This document shows positions 12,830-12,870 of a stretch of DNA of 12,870 nucleotides, in pieces (the stretch's first letter is position 1; every line of letters begins with the position of its first letter). The stretch spans positions 1 through 12,870 of the forward strand of contig JAEYPM010000062.1 in assembly GCA_023410675.1 (NCBI GenBank). The letters run 5' to 3'. Source of the stretch: Bacillota bacterium. Its GTDB lineage: Bacteria > Bacillota > Clostridia > Lachnospirales > Cellulosilyticaceae. Below the pieces are notes generated by a model. That model did no database searches. It saw only the letters and a program-made list of their open reading frames with translations, and had not been told where the DNA came from. The position numbers and the translations under genes are program-made.

Positions 12830-12870
12830 ATGTTTCGCAAAAATCATGTTCAACAACTCACTCTTGAAGA
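12830..12870 (+). CDS. Start of an unidentified gene (3' partial)
   Basis: The ATG at 12830 follows AGGGGGA (12817-12823) by six bases and opens a frame reading MFRKNHVQQLTLE to the window end. The ribosome binding site and the upstream promoter make it a convincing gene start. Thirteen full residues are too few for a function. The N-terminus vaguely recalls some IS transposases, but I cannot support that from sequence this short, and no terminal inverted repeat could be confirmed because the other end lies outside the window. Confidence 0.6.
   Translation, partial: MFRKNHVQQLTLE

Overview
The window is AT-rich DNA with Gram-positive style signals: strong GGAGG ribosome binding sites, consensus sigma-A type promoters, and a secreted copper-amine-oxidase-like domain protein. 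This suggests a low-GC Firmicute, probably a spore-forming Clostridia or Bacilli lineage. The genus cannot be fixed from the sequence alone.

About 82% of the window (1-10616, + strand) is the 3' part of one nonribosomal peptide synthetase (NRPS) gene whose start lies upstream of the window. The visible domain order is C(partial)-A1-T1, C2-A2-T2, C3-A3-T3, TE, then a 12-helix MFS transporter, all in one uninterrupted frame. Below, NRPS residue n starts at base 3n, because base 3 is the first base of the first complete codon. Pocket residues read by alignment to the GrsA A domain give DVWHFSLIDK for A1 (serine, confident), DPEDIGHVDK for A2 (acid-lined pocket, perhaps a basic amino acid, tentative) and DLTKIANVSK for A3 (Asp/Asn-like first half, tentative). 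No epimerase or methyltransferase domain is visible. The TE has a cysteine where serine is usual (GQCVGG), and the exporter is fused directly behind it. The protein therefore seems to build, release and possibly export a peptide whose last three residues are Ser-X-(Asp/Asn-like).

A perfect 15-bp hairpin (10628-10669) separates this gene from a convergent minus-strand pair. That pair is a secreted stalk-domain protein (12628-11423) followed 73 bp later by an Sfp-type phosphopantetheinyl transferase (11349-10708). The transferase is the enzyme expected to load the three carrier domains of the NRPS. A 201-bp divergent intergenic region (12629-12829) carries a good promoter for each direction, and a new + strand gene begins at 12830 and runs off the window.

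The points most worth a second look are the in-frame TE-MFS fusion, the cysteine nucleophile of the TE, the unusual A3-T3-TE-MFS block, a HHxxxDE condensation motif that differs by one base from its sister copy, and a roughly 2-kb colinear internal repeat flanking a divergent A-domain core.
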